From positions 33,772,592 to 33,836,591 of the forward strand of contig CM067343.1 in the NCBI GenBank assembly GCA_034190875.2: 64,000 nt of DNA, in the 5' to 3' direction. The DNA is from Urechis unicinctus. Lineage: Eukaryota; Annelida; Polychaeta; Xenopneusta; Urechidae. Position 1 is the stretch's first letter, and every line of letters starts with the position of its first letter. Shown piece by piece: positions 1-12,257 of this stretch. A program made the position numbers and the translations under genes. Below the pieces are notes generated by a model, which ran no database searches, was not told the origin of the DNA, and saw only the letters and a list, made by a program, of their open reading frames with translations.

Positions 1-82
1 TTTGCAACAACAGTCTTGGTTGTGTTTCTTGGAACCACATGTCTGTCAGAGGAATAACGTCACCCAGGCAGTCACCATAGTG

Positions 83-608
83 TTGGTATTGTCCATCGGG
101 CCATCATGTTGATATTGTCTAACGGGCAATTATGTTGATATAGTCCATCGGACAATCATGTTGGTATTGTCCGTTGGACCATCATGTTGGTATTGTCTAT
201 CGGACCATCATGTTAGTATTGTCTATCGGACCATCATGTTGGTATTGTCTATCGGACCATCATTTTAGTAATGTCTATCGGACCATCATGTTAGTATTGT
301 CTATCGGACCAACATGTTAGTATTGTCTATCGGACCATCATGTTAGTATTGTCTATCGGACCATCATGTTAGTATTGTCTATCGGACCAACATGTTAGTA
401 TTGTCTGTCGGACCATCATATTAGTATTGTCTATCGGGCCATCATGTTAGTATTGTCTATCGGACCAACATGTTAGTATTGTCTATCGGACCAACATGTG
501 AGTATTGTCTATCGGACCATCTTGTTAGTATTGTCTATCGGGTCATCATGTAAGTATTGTCTATCGGACCATCATCTTAGTATTGCCCATCGGACCATCA
601 TATAAGTA
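83..608. repeat. 26-bp minisatellite array
   Basis: About 20 head-to-tail copies of a 26-bp unit, consensus near TTAGTATTGTCTATCGGACC followed by ATCATG. Early units read TGTTGGTATTGTCC or TGTTGATATTG and later ones TGTTAGTATTG, so the array has drifted along its length. The period is not a multiple of three and no open frame runs through it. I see no gene associated with it. Confidence 0.9.
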
Positions 609-690
609 TTATGCTTGTGTCCGTGTTGCGTTCTGTCGTTGATGATTGATTTGTGTCTTGGTCTTCTATCGTAAGCTGTCATATAGCCTT

Positions 691-817
691 CAGATGCGGT
701 CAACAACATTGAGACATGATGTAGGTTTAAGGGAGAGGTAGCCTCCAGATGCAGTCAACAACATTGAGACATGATGTAGGTTTAAGGGAGAGGTAGCCTC
801 CAGATGCAGTCAACAAC
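691..817. repeat. 55-bp direct repeat, 2.3 copies
   Basis: Two nearly identical 55-bp units beginning CAGATGCGGTCAACAAC / CAGATGCAGTCAACAAC, followed by a partial third copy. A small tandem duplication just after the 26-bp array. Confidence 0.85.
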
Positions 818-3800
818 TAAGCTCAACTAATAGGGTTCACTCTAATTCGCTAATGCAGTGACCATTCTCAGAACGCCAACCGTTAGGTGGCTCTACCATA
901 AAATCAACAGCAACACTGCTGTTTATGTTGAAGTGATGGATACCTCTTATTTGTCAAGGCGACCGCGCCTACAATTTTCCACTCGGTTTTTAGATTAACG
1001 TTATGACAAACAGCACGCTTAACACTTCGCCAGGAGTGAGCCCTTTTAGCATAACTATTAGCTCTTTGGTTCTACTGCACAATAAACGCATGCTGAATCA
1101 TAAAGCTGTCCAAACCTCTGTTTTTAGTTTTGAAGGGTCACTTGGTCATTATAAGAGCAAATAAATACACATGCTTATGCATTCCATTTAATTGTTACAT
1201 CCAGGTGGGGATTGAAACATTTATACATAGCCGGTCAAATTGGCTCCAAATGTCGGTAACTTACATCCCTATGCATTTGTCAAATAATCATCGCGTTTAC
1301 TAAAAATGATAAAATACCAAGACTGCCTCAGCTAGGCGCGCTGTTAACAGTAGTGACGTCATCAAATCTGGCATGGCAGTGATCATGGTTTGGAGTCGTG
1401 GCATTGCTTATGTCGAAACCGCAGTTATTTGCTTAAAAAATATCGGGAAGAATTCGATCGGTAGCTAATTGCGCAATATGAGTGTTTTCGTAGCACCTGA
1501 CTCCTTGTCTTTCTTTGTACATTCAAGGTCGTTTTAGCGACTGTGGGGGTGCCAATCTGTGGCTCCGGGTAAAAAGTTGAATTCCTAATCTGCACAATAT
1601 TTAGTAAGTTAGCATTATAGTGCCGGTGTGGTAAAGTCATCAGATCAAAAATTCATAATATATATTCATAATATATCATTCAGTCAATTTTGTGCCGATA
1701 CCGGACTTGTAATGTATAACGTATTGGCAAGCACGATGGTGGCAGGTTGCGACTTGACATTTTGTGTTAAATTAGTATTCATTGCGGTAAACATCCAATG
1801 TAGAGGGCGAAAAGATTATATTCATTGAGCACAACATATGTTGCCATTCATTTGTTTTTGGAATGTTATAACACGGGGTTTCTCGTACCAGTCTCGGGTA
1901 GTTTTCAACGTTCATGAAGCCAAGGGTTCAAATTACGGTACGGGGTTAGGGTTATCACAGAACTGCTTTGATATAACATACCTCAGTAGAGCAGGTGTGT
2001 CAGTGGCAATCGACTTCTGTCTTAAATAAACCTAGTGGATGACGAATTATCGAAAACGATTCATAAGCAGATGTGAATTTGTGAAAATATACAGCACGTA
2101 TTGCCTCCGCATTATGTTCCATGGTAGCAGCATGCATGAAGTGGCATTGTATTGCCTAGCCCCCCACCCAGCCCCCCATCAAACATGCCCATCCTCATCC
2201 TTCTACGACCTATTCAACTCGCTTCTTTTCATCTTACTCCGCTAGTGGCGTTATGAAGAAAATTCAGAAAAATTAACATTACCACGTTCATAACAATTGG
2301 TAACATAGTCTGCACATCCGATGACATACAAAATTCGACCTCCGGCCGAGGTATTCAATGGAAAGTGTTAATGTCGGTAAGTTTCACCTGCCCTGGAAAG
2401 GCCTGGTCTAACCCACCCGCTGGTGGTGACATGCCCTGGGATAATCGTCGGCATTTTTTATCGTTTCCACCTTATTGTTCATCTCCATACACGTGATTTC
2501 CCTCTCCCCCAACCCAACGTATCCTATAAGGCGACTACTCATTCTGGTCAATATTATCTCTTTATATTGGACTCAGTATAGGCACCATATGTGCTTGTGT
2601 GTCGTTAAGCCTTACTAACCCAGGCCATTTACAGCCACGAGTCGGCAAATTGCCAAATTCAAGCACCTTTTAAATTCTCATGGACGACTTTCAGTAAGAT
2701 TTTAGCCATTGGAACGCATCTTTACTGTACGCAAACTTGGTCTTATAATCTGTATTTTACCCTAAGCATGAAGTTCTCCTCACGAAAGCAGTGGCATAAT
2801 TGGTGCTACCACTTGCGGATTTGTTAAGAACTCTTTGAAAATACCAGCTGACGAAACGATCTGCGTTCCAATCGCACTACCGAACTTCCCATCGCCTCGT
2901 GGTTTACGCTTAGCAAAACAGAAATCCATTTTAAAAGACAACCTGAATATGGCCTGTGCTAGCGGCTTACTAATTACGAACAATAGCGGTTATGAAACTC
3001 GATATGTTTCGTTATTGATCGAACTATACTGGGTTCCTTAATCCCGTGACTGGCAAGCCACACTACTCGTGATTGTTATGGTTTATTTGGGATGATAGGG
3101 GTGGGGTGCTTCTTGGCGAATCCTCGCCATTGGACGCATTAGGACCAGCTGTCTGTGTTGGTGATATAACTATCCTTGCATTCAATGGTCGTTTAACAAT
3201 ATTGGCAGGGAATAACACAACCGTAATGGAACCACAATGTACTACACTTTATGCAGATATCGTAATGGGACATCCGTCGAGCTTGGTTCTGCCGACTTTG
3301 AATACGTGATGAATTGAAAACACAAGCGACGTTGTAGAGAAAAAAAGGAGAAATATCCTTTATTCTTCTAAAGACAGGATAACTTCTTTATTTATCAAAG
3401 CGACCAAAAAGGATGATATTTAATTATGGTTGGTGATCTGCTCTGCCGTGAGCGTGTGTTCACTCCCTTATATATCACGTTACTTTTGGGGGCTGCCCCC
3501 CATCGGCGAGTGCTATTGGCTGAGAGGCTTCTAGCAGGTTCACCAATGAGGTCGCCCCTAAATGGGGTAGTTAAGTTGGGGTTAAGGAATAACTGACGGG
3601 TAACTGGCGGGCCAGAAGCTTTACGGTAGAGAGGGAAAAATTGAGTAAAACTGTTTACGACACATCGGTTCAATGATTCTTACGAAATAAAAAAATGTGA
3701 CAGAGCACTTTTGGGTTGACGGATAACGAGCTGGATAAGCAGTTCCTTTGTGGATCTAAGGCTTTGTTTATGCCTCCTAGCGAGTTCCGGTTTAAGCTAA

Positions 3801-4328
3801 CGAGCAGAGAAATACTTCGTTAATACCTATAAATACATTCAAGCTGCCTGTTATGTCATTCCCACTCATTCTTAACACTGTCCAAGAATATTCTAAGGGA
3901 AAGACGTGGAAAAATTAGGGCTGATTTCACTTGTAGGATATAAATCGCATTTTGTGTTTGGCTCAGATTCGTTTTGTGTTTTTATGTAGCTTGGGGTCCG
4001 CTAACTATATCATTACTTCACAGAAATTCATATGCAAAAAAGAGGGAATTTCCGGTTGATTTCTTTGAATGGTGTTATCTGGCCAGTTGAAGTGTGGTTA
4101 GCCAAGGTGAGGCAAACTTATCATTCTTATAACGAGTTAAATAAGGACATATTAAGCACTATGCTGATTTGGAGGTTCGCTAAAGGGGCAACCAATATTC
4201 TTAACCCTGCCTTGTATCGATGCTGCCTGGCAGCTTTATGTAACTTTTAACAACCAGTTAAGGCCGGGTAGCATCGAGGTTCGATGATCAGCGCTGTAAT
4301 GAATGGACGTTGATGGTAAGCTCCGATA
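818..4328. other. Gene-poor stretch, nothing recognised
   Basis: About 3.5 kb of mixed-composition DNA. Open frames are all below about 95 codons, none resembles a family I know, and none sits in a convincing exon context. I see no repeats, tRNA-like boxes or transposon ends here. Unrecognised exons of flanking genes cannot be excluded. Confidence 0.4.
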
Positions 4329-4805
4329 TGGTCCGGCGATTCAAAAGCATCGGTAAAATAGTCTCGTGATTCAGAAGCATAGTAAGAATGGTCTTAAGAT
4401 TTAGAAGCATCGTAAGAATGGTCTTAAGATTTAGAAGCATCGTTAGAATGGTCTCGTGTTCAGAAGCATCGCTAGTATGGTCTCGTGTTCAGAAGCACCG
4501 TAAGAATGGTATAATGACTTAGAAGCATTGTAAGAATGGTATAATGACTCAGAAGCATCGTAAGAATGGTCGTAAGATTTAGAAGCATCGTTAGAATGGT
4601 CTCGTGATTCAGAAGCATCGTATGAATGGTCTTGTGATTTAGAAGCATCGTTTAAAATGGTCTTGTGATTTAGAAGCATTGTTATTATAGTCTCGTGATT
4701 CAGAAGCATCGTTATTATAATCTCGTGCTAAAGAAACATCGTAAGTATGGTCTCGTGATAAAGGAAGATCATTTGTATTGCATCGTACTTCAGAAACATC
4801 GTGAG
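4329..4805. repeat. 30-bp minisatellite array A
   Basis: About 16 diverged copies of a 30-bp unit with core GAAGCATCGTAAGAATGG followed by TCTCGTGATTCA. It shares its period and the core GAA-CATCGT-AG-ATGGT with the larger array at 5.3-6.5 kb, so the two arrays are probably relatives. Being a multiple of 3, the period leaves long open frames that need not be protein. Confidence 0.88.
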
Positions 4806-5315
4806 ATTTCAAATGATTTATAAAGACGGCCGCACAAGACCTATGGTGATTGGTGGCCAGGGCTAAAACACCGTCTGGTCCACAGGTGCCCTACCAATAG
4901 CCATCAACAATTGACATCCATACAGCGGGTCAAAACATTACTTGCAACCTTTGTCCTTATAATATAAATATAAATCGAGCTGGTTTTAAAAGAGTTCAAT
5001 GAACTGGCTGAAACTGTCTTGACGGTAAACTGTTCCATGAGGTTAGAACGGGATAGGGAAAACTATTCCTTGATTCTGTCCTTGCCACAGGTTTTCCGTC
5101 AAGGTGAACGAATGACCCCGAAGTATTCGGTTCTCAGCACAGCAAAGAAGAAACATATTATTATATTATCTAGTCCATTGAACGTTATGTATACCTGTAT
5201 GAGATCACAATGTTTTAAGAGATATCAGCCCTATAAAGTTGGATAAAAACTCCCTCAGAGCGACTTGTGAACGTCCGTCTGATCATCCCGAGAGTATCAC
5301 GCGAGTTGGCGTGCT
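4806..5315. other. Spacer between the two 30-bp arrays
   Basis: About 500 bp of non-repeated sequence separating the two related 30-bp arrays. No supported gene, RNA or transposon end is visible. Confidence 0.4.
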
Positions 5316-6546
5316 TAAGAAACATCGTTAGTATGGTTTCACACTTAAAAAACATCGTGAGCATGGTCTCAAACTTGAAAAACATCGTTAGCATGGTTTC
5401 ACACTTGAAAAACATCGTGAGCATGGTCTCACACTTGAAAAACATCGTTAGCATGGTTTCACACTGGAAAAACATCGTTAGCATGGTTTCACACTTGAAA
5501 ACACCGTTAGCATGGTTTCTCACTTGAAAAACATCGTTAGCATGGTTTCACACTTGAAAAACATCGTTAGCATGGTTTCACACTTGAAAAACCTCGTAAG
5601 CATGGTTTCATACATGAAAAACATCGTTAGCATGGTTTCACACTTGAAAAACATCGTAAGCATGGTCTCATACTTGAAAAACATCGTTAACATGGTTTCA
5701 AATTGAAAAACATCGTTAGCATGGTTTCACATTTAAAAAACATCGTTAGCATGGTTTCACACTTGAAAAACATCGTAAGCATGGTCTCACACTTGAAAAA
5801 CATCGTTAGCATGGTTTCACATTTAAAAAACATCGTTAGCATGGTTAAATACATGAAAAACATCGTTAGCATGGTTTCAGACTTGATAAACATCGTTAGC
5901 ATGGTCTCATACTTGAAAAACATCGTTAGCATTGTTTCATTCTTGAAAAACATCGTTAGCATGGTTTCATACTTGAAAAACATCGTGAGCATAGTTTCAC
6001 ACTTGAAAAACATCGTTAGCATGGTTTCACACTTGAAAAACATCGTTAGCATGGTTTCACACTTGAAAAACATCGTGAGCATGGTCTCCCACTTGAAAAA
6101 CATCGTTAGCATGGTTTCACACTTAAAAAACATCGTTAACATGGTTTCACACTTGAAAAACATCGTTAGCGTGGTTTCATACATGAAAACATCGTTAGCA
6201 TGGTTTCACACTTGAAAAACATCGTGAGCATGGTCTCACACTTGAAAAACATCGTTAGCATGGTTTCACACTTGAAAAACATCGTAAGCATGGTTTCACG
6301 CTTTGAAAAACTTCGTTAGCATGGTTTCACACTTGAAAAACATGGTTAGCATGGTTTCACACTTGAAAAACATCGTTAGCATGGTTTCACACTTAAAAAA
6401 CATCGTTAGCATGGTTTCACACTTGAAAAACATCGTTAGCGTGGTTTCATACATGAAAACATCGTTAGCATGTTTTCACACTTGAAAAACATCGTTAGTA
6501 TGGTTTCACACATGAAAAAAATCATTAGCATGATCTCATACTTAAG
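5316..6546. repeat. 30-bp minisatellite array B
   Basis: About 41 copies of a 30-bp unit, consensus CACTTGAAAAACATCGTTAG followed by CATGGTTTCA, highly homogeneous with scattered T/A and G/A variants (TTAG, TAAG, TGAG). A few single-base indels (near 5,505, 5,705, 6,190 and 6,300) shift the phase. Both strands stay open over long runs: a ten-residue peptide repeat MVSHLKNIVS on + and KCETMLTMFF on -. This follows from a 30-nt stop-free unit and is not evidence of translation. Confidence 0.93.
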
Positions 6547-6603
6547 AAATGACGTTAGTATAGTCTCGTGCTAGCAAGGTGCATACTGTAGAGCATCACT
6601 GGA

Positions 6604-6880
6604 ATCTGACAGCAGTGTGACACGATTATACACATGACAGCAGTGTGACATGACTGTAATCGTGACAGCAGTGTGACATGATTGGTCACATGACAGCAGT
6701 GTGACACGATTGATTACATGCCAGCAGTGTGACATGACTGTAATCGTAACAGCAATGTGACATGATTGGTCACATGACAGCAGTGTGACACGATTGATTA
6801 CATGCCAGCAGTGTGACATGACTGTAATCGTGACAACAGTGTGACATGACTGGACAGGTGACAGCAGTGTGACACGATTG
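6604..6880. repeat. 28-bp minisatellite with 84-bp higher-order period
   Basis: About ten copies of a 28-bp unit starting TGACAGCAGTGTGACA. Three variants alternate in order: ATGACTGTAATCG, ATGATTGGTCACA and ACGATTGATTACA tails. The trimer repeats as an 84-bp higher-order unit. It lies directly left of the bZIP duplication start. Confidence 0.85.
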
Positions 6881-7759
6881 TGTGGTTGCAGCTTCCCAAC
6901 TGCTTTCGTAACTTTCGGTGGGCTAGAAGCTTTGTCTCTGTTGGTGGCAATATTTATACGATCAATGTCATATTTGACCTTGTTATTTGCTCCTTCCAAC
7001 ATACTGCGTTTACCTAACCAATCAATCGATCGTCGCTCATATAGGCCTTGTGAATTGTTACTATCATCGATGTATTTGTGACCTTCGTTTCACAAAAAAA
7101 GCTTCGAGGCCTGAAAATATGTTTGGCATCATGGAAATACACTTTACCGATTAAAACTGAGAGAGTTCCTAACTCGGGACTGGTTTTCTGACCCTGCGAT
7201 GCATGGTGTACATTTAAAAAACGTCAAATATATTCTGACTTCTCAAACAGCGGGCTGATATTTAGTCTTGATCGAAGATTAACATCCGAAATGTAGCGAC
7301 CATTGACTTTTGTCGAAACGGGCCGCGCGTCGATAACACAATGGCGCCCAGAGCATAGACGTCAAAACCTCAGCTGCGGATTAAAAGGGGAAATGTACAT
7401 CAGGGAATCTATTGTGCAGCTAGGCCAGATAAAATAAACCTTGAGAGGGGTCTTGTCACAGGCAGTTATTGTCGAATCAAATGAGCTACTTGCAACATCC
7501 GCAGCGCGCCCACACTTGTCACGAAAACAACCTAACGCTATCGATTAAAACATATTAATTACAGCGAACAACGATGTCGGTTATCTGTTGTCATTTTCGT
7601 CATGTGGTGATTATGGTAAGAGATTAACAAAACACGGACGCGTTATCCACCTGATCCGCTCATTACGTGTTTTTACGCAACACCCACCCCTTCCCACCAG
7701 TGGAAACAGAGGACCAAGTGCAAGTGCGTTTTAGTGTCACTCAATCCGTGTTTCGATCT

Positions 7760-7765
7760 CACGTG
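7760..7765. promoter_or_regulatory. Canonical E-box CACGTG upstream of bZIP copy 1
   Basis: A perfect CACGTG palindrome about 480 bp upstream of the copy 1 start codon, within conserved upstream DNA. Vrille-type bZIP genes in insects are driven by clock bHLH-PAS factors through E-boxes. Function here is inference; six-base sites also occur by chance. Confidence 0.35.
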
Positions 7766-8244
7766 TATACCGCCAACACCGTATATGATATAATTTGGCC
7801 TCAGTGTGGAGATATTTCACCACAACCCCCTCGCGATCGTAATAGATGATGTAATAAAATGTGGGGGCACATATGTTTACAGCTGTAACTGATAATATCA
7901 ACAATAAATGACATTTTTTACTGGGAGCTGGGTTAACATCTTTAACTAAAATATATATATAATGGCTAACGTTTTAAACCTTTTATAATATTCGACGCGT
8001 CCAGCTGTTGCTATCAACAAATATGAAATATATGGTAAATATGAAACACACCCCACCAACTTCGCAATAGTCTTCGAGCTGTCGTGACTATAGTCTGCGA
8101 AGCTGGGCGTTTTGACGTTATTCCATGAACAAGAATCGACGGGTTAACATCTTCTCTTCATCCTGCTCCCGAACAACAGACATCAATCAGAAGAAGTTGG
8201 GCTAGCGAAGTGAATCTCAATTGATACTCTATACAAATACCACC

Positions 8245-10067
8245 ATGGTTTACACGGAAAGCTCGAGCAAGGGGCGCAGTGAAAGTGAAGCTAAAGATGA
8301 GACCAACTTGGGTCTCGGCAATGTGCTTGATATGCGCATGTATTGTCGGTGAGATATTATATCACTTATTTTATTATTGATTTGGAATGAAAGGTTATGT
8401 AAATTCTTAACACCATGTAATATTTGTGTTTGCCTTTTTGACACAGATTGTCAATCTAACTATATGGGATCAAGTTGGCTATTAAATCCTGTAGTAATAT
8501 AAATACCACTTAAAAACAAACATCTGTGATTAATTAGTATATATATGCCGTTATTTCCTTCTGGATATATATGATAATGGTTCATAATTAATTGATGTAT
8601 TTTCTGCAGACGCATGGAAACGCAAATGATGAAGGCAGTGGCTGAGCTGCCACCCACCAGCTTCCAAGAAATGGGCTCAAGGAACAACCAATGGGCTGCT
8701 GGGTATGGACCAGACAACGGCGATATAGCTGTTCAAAACTCGCCCTATTCTCGCCTTTACCAACTCGACGCCATCTCAAAGCCCATGCAGAGAAGAACGA
8801 AACGCATGGTGCCTTGCGAGCTTAAAGACAAGCGATATTGGGAAAAACGGAAACGCAATAACGACGCCGCGAGAAGGTCGCGCGAAAACAAGCGCCAAGT
8901 GGAGCTTGATATCCGCTCTCGAGTGATGGCATTGGAAGACGAAAACAGCCTGATGCGGAAAGAAAACGCCATGTTGAAATCCAAATTGGGATTATCCCTT
9001 GATTTGCGCTACTTATCACAGGATGACGCAGGTGAGCTGCTGGCGGTCGGTCCCATGCCCCCTCCTCCGACACCGTTTGATTTCACAAGATATGGCACCA
9101 GTTCTGAAACAGATTCCAGCTGCGGGCAGTACCAGCCAGAAACGACCACTCCCAAATAGCAACAGCACACAAGCCAGCAGCGCGACCGATAGCAGCAGTA
9201 TGTGTGATGACACTCAAGATGAATGCATGCCGATGAAGAAGCGACGTCGTCCCAAACACGAGGCTAGTCTGGTTGAATCCAACGCGATGACCATAGGTAG
9301 CAGTAGCAATAACAGCTCCCCTACATCTTCTGTCAACATCTACCCCCATTTTCCGGCCGCACAACCCGCCTTCGCGCCCTCGCTGGCTTCTGAAGGTCAA
9401 GGATGTTTGAACAGCTCGTCGATTCAACATGAGGATTCAAATCAGCGATCGTCCAATCCAATGGACGAAGCTGACCGTAGAGAAGGCTTACCGATGTTGA
9501 AGCATAATTACCACAGCAGCTTACCCGCGATGTCAGCGTTCTCACAAGCTACACCACGGAAAGACTCCTTTTTGCCTGCTGCGTACTACAACGCTGACGA
9601 CAAGTCTATCCCGAACCTCATTTACACACACATTCTCGTCTCATAATGGGCACGGTGTCACGAGCTCAATGGATTCAGAAAAGGGACCAGCTAATTCTCC
9701 TAATGAAGTCTCCCATCAGTCCCTTGTAGCACATACCTCCATATCCCCCTATCCCTTTTTATCGTCATCCAACATCCCGTCGACTACATCCGTTTCACCC
9801 AGCTCGGCTTCGTCCAACATGTCCTCCTCTGAGTCGGCCACAGGTAACTCATCCAATGCATTCTTTCCCGGGAATTCTCCGACCGCGGGACTTCGTGGTG
9901 ATGGGAATGGCAACAATATCTCCAGCCCTACAGGGAATCTCTCCATTAAATGCGATTCTGAAACCAGGAGTGAAAATGATATTTTCCGTTCACATCTGTT
10001 ACAACTCACAGAGGAAGTTGCCAGAATGCGGAACTATGTTCTTCAAGGTAATACGCCCAATAAATGA
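8245..10067 (+). pseudogene. NFIL3/vrille-like bZIP factor, copy 1 (frameshifted)
   Basis: Upstream duplicate of the intact gene at 13,665. Exon 1 (8,245-8,348) begins CACCATGG and ends at a GTGAGA donor; exon 2 begins at 8,610 after TTTCTGCAG. The bZIP region is intact: basic segment KRKRNNDAARRSRENKRQ, then a heptad-spaced zipper. Two single-base insertions break the frame: an extra C near 9,150 (CTCCCAAATAG versus CTCCAAACAG) gives an immediate stop after the bZIP and proline-rich part, and an extra C near 9,615 (GAACCTCATT versus GAACTCATT) breaks it again. The remaining C-terminal frame runs on to 10,067. If real, the product would be a short bZIP protein lacking the Ser/Asn-rich C-terminal two thirds, possibly a dominant competitor. 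Both breaks lie in C runs, so consensus error is possible. Confidence 0.8.
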
Positions 10068-10250
10068 AGACATCGATGGACGCCGAATAAGACAGTTTGG
10101 CAAAAACAATGACTTTTGAAATACAGTGTATTCCTGATTTATGTTGCGTTATGAAATGTGCACCATATCACTTGCACCTTGTTTGTGTATTCTATATTGA
10201 CTCTGGAACATCACCATTATAATTAGTCATAATGGTGAATAGCAATGGTG

Positions 10251-10398
<148 letters not shown>

Positions 10399-10691
10399 GA
10401 CGAAACACAGACGCCTGGAATATTGTGACGATGACGTTGAAGATGCCCAATCAAGCGGATGTATTATATGTGGTTGGCAATGTGGTTGTGGCATCATCGT
10501 ATGATATATATAGTGTTAATATTATAATTGGTTTGTTTCTTGATTATTGGAGGAAGCGGGAAGTGCAATAGATCGATCTGGCTTTTTGAGGTGTTCAAGT
10601 GCTTACTTCTTGGACTAGCTCAGACTGCATATTTATTATTGCAGAAATGTTTTTGTTGTATTCTTGAACTTGTTGGCGTGTCTTTCTTATT

Positions 10692-10697
10692 AATAAA
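10692..10697 (+). terminator. Poly(A) signal AATAAA, bZIP copy 1
   Basis: AATAAA in the context TTATTAATAAAGACC, about 625 bp after the reading frame, conserved at the same place in copy 2. It is the first perfect signal after the AT tract, so a plausible 3' end. Confidence 0.5.
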
Positions 10698-10952
10698 GAC
10701 CATAGCTATATTTTGGCTCTGTTGATCCTCGCTCTATAACTCATTGACGCCAACCAAACGGACATTCACACTTGATTGAACTAATTTCACACATTTAGGA
10801 TTTCTATAAATCTACAGTCTCAATAAATTGTTTCATGAGTTGACACGATAATTTTGGTGTCTAAATGCAGGCTCATGCTTAACTAAACACGCGGTCTATT
10901 GCAAGGTCGGATTTCCGTGTCAGTAATTTCATCTGCGTCAGACGCACAGTTA

Positions 10953-10972
10953 CACACACACACACACACACA
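10953..10972. repeat. Short (CA)n tract
   Basis: About ten CA dinucleotides; the homologous tract in unit 2 (16,378-16,391) is shorter. Directly after it both units keep a perfect TGACGTCA palindrome. Confidence 0.8.
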
Positions 10973-10997
10973 CCGCCGCAGCAGTCTATAATCGCTG

Positions 10998-11005
10998 ACG
11001 TCAGG
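10998..11005. promoter_or_regulatory. CRE-like palindrome TGACGTCA
   Basis: A perfect cAMP-response-element palindrome (context CGCTGACGTCAGGACGG) about 300 bp after the copy 1 poly(A) signal and conserved in unit 2 near 16,416. It could be a downstream enhancer element for bZIP factors; this is inference from the motif and its conservation between the two units only. Confidence 0.3.
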
Positions 11006-11491
11006 ACGGAGCACCTGTTGTATGTTTGTCATAAAAGCTAGTCTAAATTTGGATGGCAGGCTTTAAATACGTACTTCCAGTTATAACTTAAGCTAATTGG
11101 ATCCATGGAGGCTTATCAAAGTGGGATAGAGAGGTTGTACAAGGTTGTTGTTGTTGCATCAAATTAAGGTAGATTTGGCAACTTAGGCCATGTGCCACTA
11201 AAGATGATTATGGGTACTTAGTTCACCAACATATCACCAGGGTATTAAGAAGAGGAGTTTGAGGATGGAGTAATGATTGAAGAAATGCAGAAGGGTGTTT
11301 TACTAGTTGAGGATGTGTGGCTCGTGGGTTTTTAATTATCTTGTTTAATTGATATAAAAGAATAAATAACTATAATGAAAATGAAATGATGTGTACCTAA
11401 CTCGATTGTATGAATGTGCAAAATAAGGTGGTTTCTCGCACTTGGGGCCACTCCAGTGCATTAAAGTAAGAAGAACCCCCCCCACCCCTAG

Positions 11492-11571
11492 AGTACCCAT
11501 GTTCTTATAAAGACACGGGGGTTCTTAGATATAGTACTCATGTTCTTAAAAAGACACGTGGGTTCCTAGAT
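11492..11571. repeat. 40-bp direct repeat
   Basis: Two adjacent 40-bp copies starting AGTACCCATGTTCTTATAAA / AGTACTCATGTTCTTAAAAA. Unit 2 keeps one copy plus scattered fragments near 16,690-17,040. Confidence 0.75.
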
Positions 11572-12257
11572 AGTATAATAATAGTGAGGGATAGAAGAAC
11601 AACTGTAAAAAACGTGCAAATGTGGTTGTTGAGCTTGGAACAAGTGAAGAAAAAGCGATGTGTGGTTTCAGGGGTGTGGCAAGTGTGGCAGTTGCGAGGC
11701 GCTTAGCTGATGCCTTATATCATCATTCTCCATAGCGAGGCTGGTCGTTCCTACAATAGGGTAGCTGGTGGACGTTAACGCGGGGCTCGCAACGGAAAGA
11801 GTTATATCATTGAACCTTGGCAATGAAAAGATGTCTGGATGAACAGCGTCACGTGTTTATCGGTAACACCTCGCGGTCGATTGTGGTTGGTATTGTGATG
11901 CAACTTCCATGCCCCTATGGGCGGCCCTTTAGTCAGTAACACGTCTCGGTCAACAGGTTATATATTTGACCATGTTATTTGCTCCTTCCAACATACTGTG
12001 TTACCTAACCAATCCATCGATCAACGCTCATATAGGCCTTGTGAATTGATATTATCATCCAGGTATTCGTGACCTTCGTTTCACAAATAAAGCTTCGAGA
12101 CCTGAAAATATGTTTGGTATCATGGAAATACACTTTACCGATTAAAACTGAGAGAGTACCTAACTCACGACTGGTTTTCTGACCCTGTGTTGCATGGTGT
12201 ACATTTAAAAATACGTCCAATATATGCTGACTTCTCAAACAACGGGCTGATATTTAG

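Noticed and set aside
83..608. 26-bp array as a CRISPR array
   Set aside because: No constant repeat alternating with unique spacers, the units are head to tail, and the genome is animal.
5703..6215. Long open frames on both strands in the 30-bp array as a repeat protein
   Set aside because: The 30-nt unit lacks stops in these frames, so openness is automatic; no splice sites, start context or family similarity.
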